Assembly (NCBI RefSeq): GCF_009659535.1
Contig: NZ_VJZZ01000008.1
Coordinates: 250,001-314,000 of the forward strand
Direction: 5' to 3'
DNA: 64,000 bases
Source of the DNA: Aggregicoccus sp. 17bor-14
GTDB lineage: Bacteria > Myxococcota > Myxococcia > Myxococcales > Myxococcaceae
In this document: in pieces, positions 1 to 8,341 of the stretch
Layout: the number at the start of each line of letters is the position of its first letter
How positions within the stretch are numbered: position 1 is the first letter of the stretch
The notes under the pieces: generated by a model
Told to the model about the DNA's origin: nothing
What the model saw: only the letters and a program-made list of their open reading frames with translations
Database searches by the model: none
Made by a program: the position numbers and the translations under genes

Positions 1-279
1 GCTCATGCGCTCGGCCTCGGGCGCGCTGCGGTTGTGCTGCCAGAGCCGGTCCTGGATGGCGATACCGCTGAGCACCGCCTGCGTGGGCGACTCGAAGGTG
101 ACGAGGAAGGCGTCGCCGATGGACTTCACCACCCGCCCGCCGAAGGCCTTGAACAGGGGCGTGAGCAGCGCGGCGTGCACCTGCAGCAACCGCTGGTTCT
201 CCTCCAGGGTCTGCCGACTGGTGCGCTCCGTGAAGCCCTGGATGTCGGTGAAGACGATGGCGAGGTTGGCGGTCCGCAA
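1..279 (-). CDS. class III adenylate/guanylate cyclase, N-terminal part (cut by window edge)
   Basis: Only the first 93 codons lie in the window; the gene runs off the left edge. The translation opens directly into a class III nucleotidyl cyclase catalytic domain: VFTDIQGFT at residues 9-17 and SIGDAF at 53-58. This places the two metal-binding Asp residues at 12 and 56, the normal spacing for the family. These enzymes make cAMP or cGMP from ATP or GTP; the specificity residues are outside the window. The start is uncertain: the frame is open back to the stop of the upstream gene (379-381) with no ATG or GTG, so TTG at 279 is the best candidate, although no clear ribosome binding site precedes it. 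It follows the TPR lipoprotein gene on the same strand by about 100 bases and may be co-transcribed with it. Confidence 0.85.
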   Translation of the reverse strand, partial: MRTANLAIVFTDIQGFTERTSRQTLEENQRLLQVHAALLTPLFKAFGGRVVKSIGDAFLVTFESPTQAVLSGIAIQDRLWQHNRSAPEAERMS

Positions 280-378
280 GGCGGCGCGCAGTCTATGCGC
301 CGCGCCTCGCCGTGCAACGGCCGCTTGCCGGACCCGTCCGCTGCTGCCCGCCCGCTCGCCGGGCGCGGGCGCCCCGCG

Positions 379-1089
379 CTAGCGGCGAGAGGGCTGCAGC
401 GCGCGCTTCGGGGGACCCGCGGGCCGCTCGAGCTGGGCCCGAAGGGGTGCGGCGAGCTGGGGCCGCCCGGTGCGCTCGTAGAGCTCGGCGAGCCGCCGCA
501 GCACCAGCGGCTGGGTGGGCTGGGCCGCGCGCAGCGCCTCCAGCTCCCGCTCCGCATCGGACACCCTGCCCTGCGCTTCCAACACGCGCGCCAGCTCCAC
601 CCGGACGGGCACCGCCTGCGGGTGGGCGTGCGCGAGCGTGCGGTAGTGGAGCTCCGCGTGCAGCCAGTCTCCCTGCGCTGCGTAGAGCGCCCCGAGGCGC
701 AGGCGCGGCTCGTCGTAGGCGGCGCGGTAGCTCAGCGCCCGCTCGTACGCCTGCACGGCCGCCCGCGCCTGGCCGCGCTCCTCCCACAGCAGCCCCCGCA
801 GGTAGTGGACGCGGGGGTTGGTGGGCGCGAGCGCCTCGGCCACGTCCAGGTCTGCCCCGAGGCGCGGGGTGTCCTGCCCCAGCTTCAGGCGCAGGCGGGC
901 GGCCTCCAGGCGGGGAAGCGCCCAGGTGGGCTGGGCGAGCGCGAGCGCCTCGAGGTCCGCGAGCGCCCCGGCGTCGTCCCCCGAGGCCTCGCGCGCGAGC
1001 GCCGCGTCCAGGCGGGCGCTGGGCGCCGCCGAGGGGTTGGCGGGGGGTACGGAGGCCAGGAGCATGCAGGCGAGCAGGAGCGCGACCAT
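379..1089 (-). CDS. TPR-repeat lipoprotein
   Basis: The 236-residue protein begins MVALLLACMLLAS. This is a short hydrophobic signal with a lipobox (LLAC, Cys at residue 8), so it is probably lipidated and exported. The rest is helical and rich in Ala, Leu and Arg, with about five degenerate tetratricopeptide repeats (A-x-x-Y-E-R-A-L-like segments and repeated R-L-x-L-G-x-L/x-A-E-L-x patterns). TPR lipoproteins usually act as scaffolds in envelope complexes; no partner can be named here. ATG 1089 was chosen because it places the lipobox at the correct distance; an in-frame TTG at 1125 would add 12 residues ahead of the signal. It lies divergent to mutS2 and just upstream of the cyclase gene. 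Confidence 0.75.
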   Translation of the reverse strand: MVALLLACMLLASVPPANPSAAPSARLDAALAREASGDDAGALADLEALALAQPTWALPRLEAARLRLKLGQDTPRLGADLDVAEALAPTNPRVHYLRGLLWEERGQARAAVQAYERALSYRAAYDEPRLRLGALYAAQGDWLHAELHYRTLAHAHPQAVPVRVELARVLEAQGRVSDAERELEALRAAQPTQPLVLRRLAELYERTGRPQLAAPLRAQLERPAGPPKRALQPSRR

Positions 1090-1177
1090 GCGCAGGCCAT
1101 ACCAGAGCGCTATCTCACCCGCCAAACCTGCGGGCCCCCCTGCTGAACGGCCCGCGTCAACCGACCGCGTGCGGTCC

Positions 1178-1206
1178 TTGACGGGGCAGTGCCCTGTCGC
1201 TTCAAA
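1178..1206 (+). promoter_or_regulatory. candidate mutS2 promoter
   Basis: TTGACG (1178-1183), a 17-base spacer and TTCAAA (1201-1206). The -10 is poor. Transcription would begin near 1213, three bases before the preferred GTG start at 1216, which argues against the earlier in-frame GTG at 1189. Confidence 0.35.
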
Positions 1207-1215
1207 CGCCTACCC

Positions 1216-3609
1216 GTGCAGATCTCCCCCAGAACCCTCGAAGACCTCGGCTTCGCGGACGTGCTCCGCGCCCTCGCTCAACGCTGCCGCACCGCCCCTG
1301 GCAAGGAGCGGGCGCTCGCGCGTCCCTTCCTCGACTCGCGCGAGGCGGTGGCGGACGCGCTCACCCTGGTCGAGGAGGCGCGCCGGCTCGGCCAGGAGCA
1401 GTTCACCCTCCCGCTCGGTGGCGTGAGCGACCTGCGCAACGCCCTGGGCCGCGCCGAGAAGGGCGGCCTGCTCGAGCCGCGCGAGCTCATCGCCTCCGCG
1501 CAGCTGCTGCTCGCCTTCGTGCGCGCCCGCGAGGCGCTCGAGGAGCGCGAGCACCAGGTGCCGGCCCTGGCGGCCATCGCCCGGCGGCTGCCGGACCTCG
1601 AGGCGCTCGCGGCGCGCATCGACCGGTGCTTCGAGCCGGACGGGGAGATCTCCGACCGCGCGAGCCCGGAGATCCGCGAGGCGCGCGAGCGTGCGCGCGG
1701 CCTGCACCGCAGCATCATGGGCCGGCTCGACAAGCTGCTGCACGACGAGACCTTCCTGCCCAACCTGCGCGAGACCTACTACACCCTGCGCAACGGCCGT
1801 TACGTGGTGCCGGTGGTGGCGAACAACCGCGGCGAGGTGCCCGGCATCGTCCACAACGCGAGCCAGACGGGACAGACGCTGTTCATCGAGCCGCAGGCGC
1901 TGGTGGGCCTGGGCAACGATCTCACCGTGGCCCAGTCCGTGGTCACCGAGGAGGAGCGGCGGCTCCTGCAGGAGCTGACGGACCAGCTCGGGCGCGAGTC
2001 GGCGGCCATCCTCGAGGGCATCGACGCGGTGGCCGAGCTGGACGAGGCGGAGGCCGCCGCGGTGCTCGCGGCGGACCTGCGCGCGAGCGTCCCGGAGCTG
2101 CCGGCCGACGGGCGCATGAACCTGCTGTCCCTGCGCCACCCGCTGCTGGTGCTCAAGGGCGGCGAGGTGGTGTCCAACGACGTGCAGCTCAACGAGACGG
2201 CGCGCGCGCTCGTCGTGAGCGGACCCAACGCGGGCGGCAAGACGGTGACGCTCACCGCCGTGGGCCTGTGCTCGCTGATGCTGCGCGCGGGCCTGCCCAT
2301 CCCCGCGGCGAGCGGCTCGAAGCTGCCGCTGTATCGCTCCGTGCACTCCACCATCGGCGATGCGCAGAACCTCGCCGAGGGCCTGTCCACCTTCAGCGCG
2401 CACGTGGCGGTGCTGCGCGACATCGTGGCGGTGGTGGGTAGGGACTCGCTCGTGCTCATCGACGAGATCGCCGCGGACACGGATCCGCGCGAGGGCGCGG
2501 CCATCGCCATCGCGGTGCTGGAGGAGCTCATCGAGCGGGGCGCGGTGGTGCTCGTCACCACGCACCTGGAGGAGCTCAAGGCGCTCGCTCACATGGACCC
2601 GCGCTTCCTCAATGCGCGCGTGGGCTTCGACGCGCGGCGCATGGCGCCCACCTACAAGCTGCAGATGGGCGCGGCCGGCGCCTCCTCCGCCATCGACGTG
2701 GCGGCGCGCACGGGCCTTCCCGAGCGCATCTGCCAGCGTGCGCGGGAGCTGAGCCTGAATGCAGGCGGCCCCCTCGCCAAGGCGCTCGCCGCGGCCGAGG
2801 AGGACCGGCGCGTGCTGCACGGGGAGCTGGAGCGCGCCCGCGCGGCCGCCGACGAGGCCGAGGCGCTGCGCACGCGCCTGGACGCCGAGCGCCAGGCCTT
2901 CGCGCGCGAGCGCCGCGAGCAGGAGCTGCGCCACCACCAGGCCCTGCAGGAGGTCGCGCAGAAGGCCGAGGCCGAGGTGCGCGAGGTGCTGGTGGCGATG
3001 CGTGCGCAGGCCAGCGAGAAGGCCGCGGCCGAAGCGCGCGCGAAGCTCGCGGCGCGCGCCGAGGAGGAGAAGCAGAAGGCGCTCGCCGCGCGCGCCGAGC
3101 TCTACCAGGTGGAGGCCCCGGCCCCGGCGAACCTCAAGGTGGGCGCCTGGGTCCACCACGCCGGCTTCGAGAAGGACGTGGAGATCCTCGAGCTGCACGG
3201 GGACCAGGCACTGGTGGCGGCGGGCATCCTCAAGATGCGCGTGCCCCTCAGCGAGCTGTCCGGCTCGCGCAAGGGCAAGCCCCAGTCGAAGTTCCCCGAG
3301 CGCAACAAGCAGCAGGCGGCGTTGAAGAAGGCCACGCAGGCGGCCCCCGAGGAGGTGAAGGCCTCCCACTACCGCTGCGACGTGCGCGGCATGCGCGCGG
3401 ACGATGCCATCGCCGAGGTGGAGAGCTTCCTCGACCGCGGCATGCGCAGCGGCGAGGAGGGCGCGCTCATCGTGCACGGGCACGGCACCGGCGCGCTGAA
3501 GCAGTCCATCCGCGACTTCCTCGCGCGCTCGCCCTACATCCGGATGTACCGGCCGGGCGAGAACCACGAGGGCGGAGACGGCGTCACCGTCGTCTCCCTG
3601 CGCGCCTAG
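1216..3609 (+). CDS. mutS2: MutS2 endonuclease / ribosome-rescue ATPase
   Basis: The 797-residue protein matches MutS2 along its length. It has an N-terminal MutS-like core and clamp, a Walker A GPNAGGKT at about 336-343, and a Walker B region with LIDEIAADTDP near 410-420. A long charged coiled-coil rich in Glu, Ala and Arg follows (about 510-640), then a C-terminal Smr nuclease domain beginning DVRGM at about 722 with the HGHGTGAL motif. MutS2 proteins suppress homologous recombination and, in some bacteria, split collided ribosomes; they do not do mismatch repair. GTG 1216 gives the usual N-terminus (VQISPRTLEDLGF). A GTG at 1189 is in frame but overlaps the likely promoter. The gene converges on rnr with only 14 bases between stop codons. 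Confidence 0.95.
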   Translation: MQISPRTLEDLGFADVLRALAQRCRTAPGKERALARPFLDSREAVADALTLVEEARRLGQEQFTLPLGGVSDLRNALGRAEKGGLLEPRELIASAQLLLAFVRAREALEEREHQVPALAAIARRLPDLEALAARIDRCFEPDGEISDRASPEIREARERARGLHRSIMGRLDKLLHDETFLPNLRETYYTLRNGRYVVPVVANNRGEVPGIVHNASQTGQTLFIEPQALVGLGNDLTVAQSVVTEEERRLLQELTDQLGRESAAILEGIDAVAELDEAEAAAVLAADLRASVPELPADGRMNLLSLRHPLLVLKGGEVVSNDVQLNETARALVVSGPNAGGKTVTLTAVGLCSLMLRAGLPIPAASGSKLPLYRSVHSTIGDAQNLAEGLSTFSAHVAVLRDIVAVVGRDSLVLIDEIAADTDPREGAAIAIAVLEELIERGAVVLVTTHLEELKALAHMDPRFLNARVGFDARRMAPTYKLQMGAAGASSAIDVAARTGLPERICQRARELSLNAGGPLAKALAAAEEDRRVLHGELERARAAADEAEALRTRLDAERQAFARERREQELRHHQALQEVAQKAEAEVREVLVAMRAQASEKAAAEARAKLAARAEEEKQKALAARAELYQVEAPAPANLKVGAWVHHAGFEKDVEILELHGDQALVAAGILKMRVPLSELSGSRKGKPQSKFPERNKQQAALKKATQAAPEEVKASHYRCDVRGMRADDAIAEVESFLDRGMRSGEEGALIVHGHGTGALKQSIRDFLARSPYIRMYRPGENHEGGDGVTVVSLRA

Positions 3610-3623
3610 GTCCGGCGGCGGCG

Positions 3624-6600
3624 CTAACGCCGCCCCTTGGACTTCCCCTTGGGGGCTCCCTTCTTGGAGCCCCCACCCTTCTTCGGCCCCTTGCCGGGGC
3701 CGCCGCGCTCGGGGCCCCGCTTCCAGTCGGCGGAGTCATTGCCGCCGCGCGCCTGCCCCCCGCGCTGCGCGGCGAGCGCGCGGATGCGATCGAAGCCCGG
3801 GTGCGGCGAGCTGCCGCGCGGCGCCGGGGCCTCGCCCTGCTGCGCGAGCTCCCAGAGCGGCACGGCTTCCTGCTCGCGGGGCTTCTCCTCCCATGCGGGG
3901 CCGGCCAGGTCCTCCTGCGGTGCGCTGCGGGCGTAGACGGGCGCGGCCGGCTCCTCCGGGGGAGCGGAGGCCACCGGCTTCGCCGGAGGCACGAGGCGCC
4001 GGCGCTTGGCGGGAGCCTCTGCGGCGACCTCCACCTCCTCGGGCTTGCGCGAAGCGCGCGGCTTCTCCCAGGGCTTCTGCGCGCGCGCGGGCGGCGGCGA
4101 CTCCCAGCGCGGCGGCTCCTGGCGACTGCGGCCCGGGGGGCGCGGCGAGCGCCCTCCACCGCGGCGTCTCCGGCCGTCCTCGTGCGCGTCGCCCTGCTCC
4201 GCGTCCAGCACCAGCTCCGCCTCGCCCTCGAAGGCGATGGGGGTGAAGTCCAGCTGGCGGCGCTCGAGGTTCGCGGAGGCGAGGCGCACGCGCAGCTTCT
4301 GCCCCACGCGCACCTTGCGCCCGGTGGGGTAGCTGAGCGCGTGCACCGTCTTGTCCAGCTTCGCGCCGAAGCCCAGCGCGTCCGCCTTCACCAGGCCCTC
4401 GACGAACTCCTTGTCCAGCTCCACGAAGAAGCCGAAGTCCACCACCGAGGAGACGGTGGCGTCGAACTCCTCGCCCACGCGGTCCTTCATCAGGAGCGCG
4501 GCGTAGAAGGACACCGTCTCGCGCTCGGCGAGCATCGCGGCGCGCTCGCGGTCCGAGCACTGCTGCGCCATCTCCTCGAGCCGCGACTCCTCCTTCTCCA
4601 CCGCGGCGGCCGGGCGCTTCTTGCCCTCGCGCGCCCAGTGCGCCTTGAGCAGGCGGTGCACGAGCAGGTCGGGGTAGCGGCGGATGGGGCTGGTGAAGTG
4701 CAGGTAGCTCTCGGAGGCGAGGCCGTAGTGGCCCACCTGCGAGGAGGAGTACACGGCCTGCATCATCGAGCGCAGCAGCAGCTGGTTCAGCGCGCGCTGC
4801 TCGGGGTGGCCCTCCAGCTGGCTGATGAAGGCGTTGAGCTCGCGCGAGCTCACCTCGTCCCCCGCGCTGAACTTGAAGCCGTGCGCCTGCGCGAGCAGCG
4901 CGAAGGCCGCGAGCTTCTCCTCGTCCGGAGCGCCGTGGTAGCGGTACACGCTGGGCAGCTCGCGCTCCTGGAAGTACTGCGCCACGGCCTCGTTGGCCGC
5001 GAGCATGCACTGCTCCACCAGGCGGTGGCTCTCCTTGCGCTCGCGCTTCTCCATGCGCACGGGGAAGCCGTTCTCCCCCATCACCACCTTCACCTCGGGG
5101 AGGTCGAAGTCGATGGCGCCGCGCTCCTTGCGCATCTGGATGAGCGTGCGCGCGAGCGCCATCAGGCGCTCGAAGTGGGGCTTGAAGCGGTTGCGGTGCG
5201 GGACGTCCTTGCCGTCCAGCACGTCCTGCACCTCGTTGTAGGTGCAGCGCGCGTGGCTGCGCATCACGGCCGGGTAGAGCTCGCTCGACTTGAGCAGGCC
5301 GCGCCGGTCGATGACCATGTCGGCCACCATGCACAGCCGGTCCTCGTCCGGGCGCAGCGAGCAGATGCCGTTGCTCAGCCGCTCCGGGAGCATGGGCAGC
5401 ACGCGGTCCGGCAGGTACACGCTGGTGGCGCGGTGCAGCGCCTCCACGTCCAGCGGGGTGCGCTCGCGCACGTAGTGGGTCACGTCCGCGATGGCCACCA
5501 CGAGGCGCCAGCCGTCGCCGCGGGGCTCGGCGTAGACGGCGTCGTCGAAGTCGCGCGCGTCCTCGCCGTCGATGGTGATGAGCGGCAGCTTGCGCAGGTC
5601 GCGCCGGTCCTCGCCGCGGGCCTCCGCCTCGGAGACCTTGAGCGGCACCCGGTCCGCCTCGTCCATCACCTCGGACGGGAACTCGTCGTTGAAGCCCTGC
5701 GCGAAGGCGATGGAGAGCACCTCCACGGAGGGGTCACCGGGCTTGCCGATGGAGCCGGCCACCTCGCCGTAGAGCCCCTCGCCCTCGCCCAGCAGCTCCG
5801 CGCCCACGCCCAGGCGCACCTTCACCACGTCCCCCTCGCGCGCCATCTGCGTGCGCGGCACGCGGATGGGGCCGGGCAGGCCCTTGTCGTTGGGGTACAC
5901 CAGCGCGTTGCGGCCGCGCTCGTAGTAGGTGCCCGCCACCAGCTGGCGCTGGCGGCTCGTCACCTCGAGGATGCGCCCCTCGGTGCGCGCGGGGTAGCCG
6001 GGCACGGCCACGCGCACGCGGTCCTTGTCCAGCGCGCGCGCGGCCTCCTGCGGCGGGATGAAGATGTTGTCGGCCTTCTGGCCCTTCTCGCCGCCGCTCG
6101 TGAGCGGGTGCACGAAGCCGAAGCCGTCGCGGTGCACGTGCAGGACGCCCTCGATGACCGGCACCTCGTCCCGCGCGTTCGCGCCGTGCCGGCCGCCGCG
6201 CGCCGGGCGCAGCTCCTCGCGCGAAGGGGGCGCCGCGCGCGAGCGGCGCGCAGGCGGCTCCGCGCGCTCGAGACCTCTTGGCTCACGCTCGGCGCTGCGG
6301 CCGCGGCGCACGCGGGTGAAGCCCTCGTCGCGCACGAAGGGCTCGCGGGCTTCCGCCTCGGTGCCGCGCGCGGCGCGCGCGCGCGAGGGGACGGCGCGCT
6401 TGGCGGCGCTCTTCGCGGCGCGCGCGGGCGCGGGTGCAGGGCGCACGGCCGACGGCGGAGGCGCCACGGCCACCACGTAGCGCTTGCCCTCCTTGAGCAG
6501 GTCTCCGCTGCGCACCATCTCGCGCAGCGTGCGCTTGAGCTCGGTCTGCGCGCCCGGGTTCAGGCCGGACAGCCGCAGCAGCTCCTTGATGCCCAGCGGG

Positions 6601-6650
6601 TGATCCGCCTCGGCCAGCAGTCGCTTGAGGGTTTCGGGAAGGTGGGTCAC
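3624..6650 (-). CDS. rnr: ribonuclease R
   Basis: A 3'-5' exoribonuclease of the RNase II family that degrades structured RNA. The order is an N-terminal winged-helix segment (about 4-60), a basic disordered linker (about 70-170), cold-shock OB domains (GVLHVHRDGFGFVHPL near 175) and the RNB catalytic core. The core has the metal-binding Asp cluster IDGEDARDFDDAVY at about 360. An S1 domain starts near 720. The protein ends in an unusually long tail of about 200 residues rich in Arg, Pro, Ala and Glu, finishing in a Gly/Lys/Arg-rich stretch. At 1008 residues it is well above the roughly 810 of E. coli RNase R, mainly because of linker and tail. GTG 6650 is preferred because it starts directly before the winged helix; an in-frame GTG at 6755 overlaps the upstream gene. 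Confidence 0.93.
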   Translation of the reverse strand: MTHLPETLKRLLAEADHPLGIKELLRLSGLNPGAQTELKRTLREMVRSGDLLKEGKRYVVAVAPPPSAVRPAPAPARAAKSAAKRAVPSRARAARGTEAEAREPFVRDEGFTRVRRGRSAEREPRGLERAEPPARRSRAAPPSREELRPARGGRHGANARDEVPVIEGVLHVHRDGFGFVHPLTSGGEKGQKADNIFIPPQEAARALDKDRVRVAVPGYPARTEGRILEVTSRQRQLVAGTYYERGRNALVYPNDKGLPGPIRVPRTQMAREGDVVKVRLGVGAELLGEGEGLYGEVAGSIGKPGDPSVEVLSIAFAQGFNDEFPSEVMDEADRVPLKVSEAEARGEDRRDLRKLPLITIDGEDARDFDDAVYAEPRGDGWRLVVAIADVTHYVRERTPLDVEALHRATSVYLPDRVLPMLPERLSNGICSLRPDEDRLCMVADMVIDRRGLLKSSELYPAVMRSHARCTYNEVQDVLDGKDVPHRNRFKPHFERLMALARTLIQMRKERGAIDFDLPEVKVVMGENGFPVRMEKRERKESHRLVEQCMLAANEAVAQYFQERELPSVYRYHGAPDEEKLAAFALLAQAHGFKFSAGDEVSSRELNAFISQLEGHPEQRALNQLLLRSMMQAVYSSSQVGHYGLASESYLHFTSPIRRYPDLLVHRLLKAHWAREGKKRPAAAVEKEESRLEEMAQQCSDRERAAMLAERETVSFYAALLMKDRVGEEFDATVSSVVDFGFFVELDKEFVEGLVKADALGFGAKLDKTVHALSYPTGRKVRVGQKLRVRLASANLERRQLDFTPIAFEGEAELVLDAEQGDAHEDGRRRRGGGRSPRPPGRSRQEPPRWESPPPARAQKPWEKPRASRKPEEVEVAAEAPAKRRRLVPPAKPVASAPPEEPAAPVYARSAPQEDLAGPAWEEKPREQEAVPLWELAQQGEAPAPRGSSPHPGFDRIRALAAQRGGQARGGNDSADWKRGPERGGPGKGPKKGGGSKKGAPKGKSKGRR

Positions 6651-6751
6651 GGGCGGCCAGGGTGTGGGGCCCGGCCCATGCTGACCGGCGCCCCGTGGAA
6701 AGAGAACGCGCGGTCTGTTCCCGCGGGCCTCGGGAGGCCCGCGCCGCGACG

Positions 6752-8101
6752 TCACGGCTTGACGGTGACGTTGAGCTTGAAGGTACGGTCGACCTGGCCC
6801 GGGTTGAAGGCCTTGGCGAGGAAAAACTCCACCTCGAAGGTGCCCGGGTTGCGCGGGGTGAAGAAGAACTCGCGCGAGGCCGGGGCGTTGGCGCCGCCGG
6901 ACTCGAAGTTCGCCTCGCGCAGGCCCACGCGCTTGGCCGTGGTGGGCTCGATGGCCCAGGTGAAGCCGGGCTTCTCCTCGAGCCGCACGGTGAGGCCCTG
7001 GTTCAGGCGCGCCTCGGCGCTCGCCTGCTCGGTCTCGCCCTCGACGTGCGCGACCTCCATCTCGTCGCGCGAGACGGCGCGGAACTCCGCCGGACGCGGC
7101 TCGAAGTTCTCCACCTGCACGCGCCCGCCCCAGCCGGAGGTCTTGTCGATGACCCCGGTGGCCACGATGTTGTGGCCCACGAACTTGCGCATCCCCTTGG
7201 CGCCCTTGCCCTCGAGCAGGAAGGACACCTGCTGGCGGGTGCCGCCGTTGGAGACCACGAGCACGTAGTCGTCGCCGGTCATCTCCAGGCTGCCGCGCAT
7301 GGAGCCGAAGCCCTTGGTGCCCGCGCCCATGCCGGGGCTGGTCACCTGCGAGAGCTCACCGGGCGAGAGGTAGCGCAGCTTCGCCTCGGTCTCCACCGGC
7401 GCGACCTCGGCCTCGGCCTCGGCCTTCTTCGCCGAGTACTTGCGCACGTCGACCGTGCCGCCGTAGTTCGTGGTCTTCTTGATGAGGCCGCTCACCGACA
7501 CGCGGTGCTCCACGTACGCCGGGAACACCTCCTGGTCGGGCCCCTGCAGCAGGAAGGTGAGCTCGCGCTTGTCGCGCCCCGTCACCACCAGGTGGGGGAA
7601 GCCGTCGGTGAGCACGAGGCGGCCCTTGAGGCTGCCCTCGCCCATCACGCCGCGCCCCTGGCCGGCGGTGAGCAGCTGCTCCATCTCGCGCTTGGTGAGC
7701 GGCTCGCCCGGGGGCGGAAGCTTCGTCGCGCGCGGGCGCGGGCGCTCCACGGCGGGGGCGCGGGCCTTGCCCTTCTCGGGTGCGGCCTTGGCGGCGGGCG
7801 CCTTGGTGGCCGCTGCCTTCGCAGCGACGGGGGCCGCGGCGGACGCGCGCGCCTTCTCGGCGGCGGCCTTGATCTTCTCCATCGCGGGGGCGGAGCCGGG
7901 CTTCGGCTTCTCCACCTTCTCGGGCTTGGGCGCCGGCGCCGGTGCGGGCTTGGCAGCCGCCTTCTCGGGCGCTCCCTTCACGAGCTTCGCTGCTGCCTTG
8001 GCGACCCGTGCGGAGGCCGCCTTCAGGAGGCCGAGCTTGTCGGTCTTCTCCTTCTTCGCAGCGGGAGTCGCCTTCTTGGCCCCAGACTTGGCCTTGGCCA
8101 T
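6752..8101 (-). CDS. unknown protein: histone-H1-like Lys/Ala tail, two related beta modules, chagasin-like C-terminus
   Basis: A 449-residue protein I do not recognise as a named family. Residues 1-130 are a low-complexity Lys/Ala/Pro region like eukaryotic H1 or bacterial histone-like tails. Two similar modules follow at about 150-220 and 262-330. Each has the plan G-x-L-x-G...(F/V)LLxGxx...(V)xVxGxIxKTxxxGGxVxV, so they look like an internal duplication of an OB-like beta fold. The last 85 residues (about 364-449) start GLTVRLEEKPGFTW and end in alternating hydrophobic strands, resembling the chagasin/I42 cysteine-protease-inhibitor fold. There is no signal peptide, so it is probably cytoplasmic and could bind nucleic acid through the tail. 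The start is fixed by AAGGAGA 8 bases before ATG, and a strong promoter lies 80 bases upstream. Confidence 0.7.
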   Translation of the reverse strand: MAKAKSGAKKATPAAKKEKTDKLGLLKAASARVAKAAAKLVKGAPEKAAAKPAPAPAPKPEKVEKPKPGSAPAMEKIKAAAEKARASAAAPVAAKAAATKAPAAKAAPEKGKARAPAVERPRPRATKLPPPGEPLTKREMEQLLTAGQGRGVMGEGSLKGRLVLTDGFPHLVVTGRDKRELTFLLQGPDQEVFPAYVEHRVSVSGLIKKTTNYGGTVDVRKYSAKKAEAEAEVAPVETEAKLRYLSPGELSQVTSPGMGAGTKGFGSMRGSLEMTGDDYVLVVSNGGTRQQVSFLLEGKGAKGMRKFVGHNIVATGVIDKTSGWGGRVQVENFEPRPAEFRAVSRDEMEVAHVEGETEQASAEARLNQGLTVRLEEKPGFTWAIEPTTAKRVGLREANFESGGANAPASREFFFTPRNPGTFEVEFFLAKAFNPGQVDRTFKLNVTVKP

Positions 8102-8188
8102 CGACGCTGTCTCCTTGGAAGCCCGCGCCGTGGCGACGGGGTGGCCGCTCGGTCCCCTGGGGGGACACAGGCCGTGCGATCATCAGTG

Positions 8189-8217
8189 CTTGTAATGACG
8201 ATGAGTCAGGCTGTCAA
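8189..8217 (-). promoter_or_regulatory. sigma-70-type promoter for the Lys/Ala-rich protein gene
   Basis: A consensus TTGACA (-35, 8212-8217 on the minus strand), a 17-base spacer and TACAAG (-10, 8189-8194). The predicted start is near 8182, giving a leader of about 80 bases before ATG 8101. It sits in the most AT-rich patch of the region. Confidence 0.65.
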
Positions 8218-8341
8218 TCTAAGTCTTTAACTTCCTTGGGGGTTTGATCGCAAAAAATGCCGGTCGATACATGCCTGTAGCACCGGTCAGGATCACTTCG
8301 GGGGCGCCCCTCCCCGCGCCCCGGCTAGGCTGCCCCGCGCC

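Noticed and set aside
3801-7268. A long plus-strand open frame opposite rnr and its neighbour.
   Set aside because: Composition is His/Arg/Ala/Leu-rich antisense shadow with no domain; rnr on the other strand is fully convincing.
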